Shown here in pieces: positions 60,747 through 64,000 of a DNA stretch of 64,000 nt. The stretch lies in NCBI GenBank assembly GCA_014871385.1, contig CM026431.1, positions 10,569,594 through 10,633,593 of the forward strand, given 5' to 3'. The stretch comes from Ceratodon purpureus. Its lineage: Eukaryota > Streptophyta > Bryopsida > Pseudoditrichales > Ditrichaceae. Positions within the stretch are counted from its first letter, which is position 1. Every line of letters begins with the position of its first letter. The translations under genes were made by a program, and so were the position numbers. Under the pieces are notes generated by a model. That model worked only from the letters and a program-made list of their open reading frames with translations. It did no database searches and was not told the origin of the DNA.

Positions 60747-61743
60747 TTATCTTCGAGTCGAGGATAATATAATAAAGAAAAAATATACCAAGTGGCAGCA
60801 ATATTTACACTCCAGTAAAAACTAATGTTACATATGAACGATCATGACTGTCAATCACGTCTCTGTCGCGAGAAGGCAGTAATTCGTAAATGTTTTAATC
60901 CTGCGTAATACAAAAACCTCATATTCCTCTAAGATCGATCCAAAAAGAGGAGTCTTTATCCTTGACTCGAGGATACATCTCTAAATGCTCAATCAGTTCA
61001 CATATTAGGATGTTTGTTAAGAAGGCGATTTTTACCTAGCTAATGAATATGTCAATATTCTTCTTTATATAGTATTGATGCATAAGATGTACGATTATAT
61101 GTCATGGAGGGAAGTTTTTCTTCTCCTTTCCGTAGAAACTCAGTTCCTTTAAAATATGATTAAAGAGTGGACGGTCCTTGCTGAAGAACTGCGAATCAAC
61201 AATATTTAATGCAATGAGTTCTCAGGACCGAGTGCTTTTATCCTCGACTCGAGGATAATTTCCTACTTTCTGGAGCACGAAGTGCACTTCTAAGCCTCTA
61301 CAAACAACCTATTTTATTAGGTCTCCATAATGAATTCAAAGGTATAAAACTGTATAGTAGGAGGTATCCCGTATTCTCGACTCGAGGATAATGCTCTGTA
61401 CACATCAATGACCGAGAATCATTATCCTCGACTCAAGGATAATGCCTTCTACACATCAATGACCGATAATCGTTATCCTCGACTCGAGGATAATGACAAC
61501 TAAACATCAAGGATCGATAATTGTTATCCTCGACTCGAGGATACTGATTAGTTATCATCAATGATCAATAATCCTTATCCTCGACTCAAGGATAATCATT
61601 TGTAAACATCAATGATCGATAATCGTTATCCTCGACTGGAGGATAAAGTATTCGTATATGAAAATATAGGAGCTCCCTCATATGTTTCGTATTAAAGGAG
61701 CACACTTTCCAAATCCATCAGATTATCCTCGAGTCGAGGATAA
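60747..61743. repeat. Family C palindrome array, TATCCTCGACTCGAGGATA
   Basis: Ten copies with arms TTATCCTCGA and TCGAGGATAA around a CTCGA/GTCGA centre. Starts: 60747, 60956, 61238, 61372, 61421, 61472, 61523, 61575, 61626 and 61723. Six copies from 61372 to 61646 form a tandem array of ~51 bp units that also share ACATCAATGA(C/T)CGATAAT. All lie 140-1140 bp upstream of the element C start codon, on the promoter side. None occurs elsewhere in the window. Confidence 0.92.
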
Positions 61744-62695
61744 TCCTACTATGTCCTTTGAAGCTAATCCCATAACTTACTAAAAATAGAAAGTTAAGTA
61801 ATTTATTAATTCCAAAGCCATTTCTGTCAATGTTGTACAAATCTCAGGTCGAACATCACGACTGATACTGGACTCAAACGTACTACACACTTCAGCATCA
61901 AAACTCCTCACAGAATGAAAGAAAAGCACGAACAACATTATTCAGTGAGCTAATAATGAGTCCTGCGTACTCTATACAAACTTCAGCCAATGAAGAGTTC
62001 AGTGAACTAATGCATAGTACAGTCTACTGAATACAACGACCTTACATAAGATGGAAGCAATCAAGCAGGCAAGCAAGCAAACATGAGATTGTAGAGAGTG
62101 ATGCAGCAAACATACGTGCACGGTGACCGCAAGTGAGCACTAAGGTGTGCGTGCTGAAAATGAAGGAGAAAAAGACCGAACGCATCGACCGACGGAGAGG
62201 TATGGTACGAGTTCCTTCACAGAATAGGATCCCTAATCGGAGCAGCCACCGAGCCGAAATATCAGCCGCCACATTAATGGAACTTTGTCTTCCCTTCACA
62301 TAGTCCAATTCCCATGAGGTGGAAAAGTCAATGAAGATTCCCGTCCCATTCTTTATAGGATATATATGGATTCACGTATTCATAGTTTTTGTCCTATCTT
62401 CGAGATATTCTACCGTACGGAAAAATCGTCAACGAAGGAATGTCCTCTTCAACCGAATAGTGCAAAGAAAATAATTTCGATACTAAGAATGCAAAACCTA
62501 TATACATGCATTATACTAAATATCTATAGATAATAGGGTTTTAGTAAAAATGTTCAAGTGGTAAACGTGTTTGATTTCATTTATTGAGGTAAATTTGTTC
62601 TACTTTTAGTTTCAGACCTTTTAGTGCAATTATCTTATGTGCGACATACAAAATTCTTACAAAATAATCTTAATTAAGGCATAATATAGGATAAC
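61744..62695. other. Flank of element C, no gene assigned
   Basis: A minus-strand frame at 62042-62308 contains DYVKGRQSSINVAADISARW, faintly like the end of a retroelement RNase H, but too short and isolated to call. Confidence 0.4.
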
Positions 62696-62751
62696 TTTGA
62701 TTACAAAAAATAATATCATTTTAGGATCAAAATACACGACCTATTCCAAAA

Positions 62752-62801
62752 AATATATATATTTATTTATAAATTTATATATATATATATATTTATATAT
62801 T

Positions 62802-62833
<32 letters not shown>

Positions 62834-62958
62834 CATATATATATATATTTTTATATTTATTTATAAATTTATATGTATACATTTATATATTTATTTATAT
62901 ATTTATATATTTATTTATATATTTATATATTTATTTATTTATTTATTTATTTATTTTT
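62752..62958. repeat. TA/TTTA microsatellite
   Basis: Interrupted (TA)n and (TTTA)n tracts, ~200 bp. The open frame across it is a low-complexity Tyr/Ile peptide and not a gene. Confidence 0.95.
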
Positions 62959-64000
62959 TGGTTATAGAAATGGAGCTGAAAAAGGAATTTACACTACAAG
63001 ATCGAATTTTGATGTCTCAATATACAAAAAAGAAAAGTAAAAAAACGACGTAGATTTTTAAACTATAAAATTATAAGAATAAAATGAAGAAGAACTCTAA
63101 TGGAAGCATTCAAATTTATAAATATAGTGTATAAATACCTCCGTTATCCCCGTTATCAAATGCATCATTGGAGAAACTACATTCATGAGGGATTCCAACC
63201 ATATATAGATATATATATATATGCACATGGAAAATAAATAAAATGGATTTAAAGAAAAAAGTTTAATATAATATAGAATTTGGATGATTCAATAAACTAA
63301 GTACGTAAATGCATAATGAATGTAGATTATAATGAAAAAATAAAGGTAAAATTTAAATATAAATAAAAGGAATGTAAGCATTTAAAATTTGAGATGGAGT
63401 ATACAAGGTAGAAGAAATAAACATTAAATATTTTTTAAATATTTAAAGAATTATTACTTGAATGTTTTTAGTACTGCGTAAAGGTAAGTAATTTGAGATT
63501 CATGCTAGAATTAAAAAGGGAGCAAAAAAAAAATATTGGAAAAAATTATATATCATAAAATGGGGAACAACTGTAAAATTAATTGAAGAAATGATAACTT
63601 TCCAAAAAATTGAAGCATTTTAAAATATTACTGTAAACAACTAAATCTATCAAGGTTTTTTTCATTCTACCTGTCTCCAAACAACCTTTCTTCAAAAAGA
63701 TGGTGGATTTTGAGAAGATGGGTTTTTTTTTAATACATCTAACTCCGTAACTAAGTAAATGTTTTTCACTATCTTAAAAAAACTAAAAATAAGAATGCTA
63801 ATACACAAATTTCTAAAAAATACATATCTACAATATTCTTAAAAAAGATTGAAGATTTAAATTGGAACTTTATGAACCTAACCATATTTTTAAAAAATCC
63901 CTTTTCATAACAATTAAATTGAAGACGTCCATCACATGTTTAAAAAAATTAAAATTTGAAAATATGGAATATGTATGAAATCCTTCTCAATTAAAAATAT
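62959..64000. other. AT-rich region without recognised features
   Basis: No gene, structured repeat or RNA gene recognised. Confidence 0.6.

Noticed and set aside
62042..62308. Possible RNase H fragment of a retrotransposon (DYVKGRQSSINVAADISA)
   Set aside because: Only about 25 residues are suggestive, catalytic residues cannot be placed, and no other retroelement sequence is nearby.
1..64000. tRNA, rRNA or organelle-derived sequence
   Set aside because: None recognised by eye. A covariance-model scan could not be run here.

Overview
The window looks like nuclear DNA of a land plant. Several genes have ~100 bp GT-AG introns. There is a plant TOPLESS-type WD40 region, a plant NLR remnant with an MHDLWREF motif, and hAT, MULE and En/Spm-like transposon genes in very AT-rich surroundings. 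The NLR style suggests a bryophyte, probably a moss; that placement is inference. No rRNA, tRNA or prokaryotic features were recognised. All spliced models were read by eye: each junction was checked for GT-AG and for reading phase, but none is supported by transcripts.

Layout. 1-3.65 kb: the 3' exon of a hAT transposase behind a 1.1 kb field of a short TGTC-AATTGACA-like repeat. 3.9-19.65 kb: 'element A', studded with at least 26 copies of a GTCGGC-N5-GCCGAC palindrome. It holds a minus-strand DUF7869-type putative transposase, a divergent plus-strand gene with a ParB-like domain followed by a degenerate methyltransferase-like region, and three tandem FCP1/HAD-like exon cassettes that run into a GC-rich tandem array. 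19.7-29.3 kb: 'element B', one long minus-strand gene with a ParB-like domain and a permuted DNA methyltransferase. Its two giant introns hold 14 copies of a different palindrome, TGCCGGCACCGGCA. 30.2-34.0 kb: a divergent MULE transposase with SWIM finger. 35.7-38.5 kb: a TNP1/En-Spm-like gene. 39.5-44.2 kb and 46.1-51.0 kb: AT-rich DNA, part of a tandem segmental duplication. 51.0-56.5 kb: a minus-strand gene reading ARC2/MHD-LRR-TOPLESS WD40. A second, broken copy of its 3' exons lies at 44.2-46.0 kb and is interrupted by a 181 bp CACTA-type MITE with a 3 bp target duplication. 57.8-61.8 kb: 'element C', a second DUF7869-type gene with ten copies of a third palindrome (TATCCTCGACTCGAGGATA) upstream. 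61.8-64 kb: AT-rich DNA and microsatellite.

The most interesting themes are two. First, unrelated transposon genes each carry a private palindrome family, concentrated in the first or largest intron or upstream region. Two of these genes encode ParB-like plus methyltransferase-like proteins, so a self-recognition or self-marking system is a testable idea. Second, an NLR leucine-rich-repeat exon is joined in phase to the C-terminal WD40 propeller of a TOPLESS corepressor.
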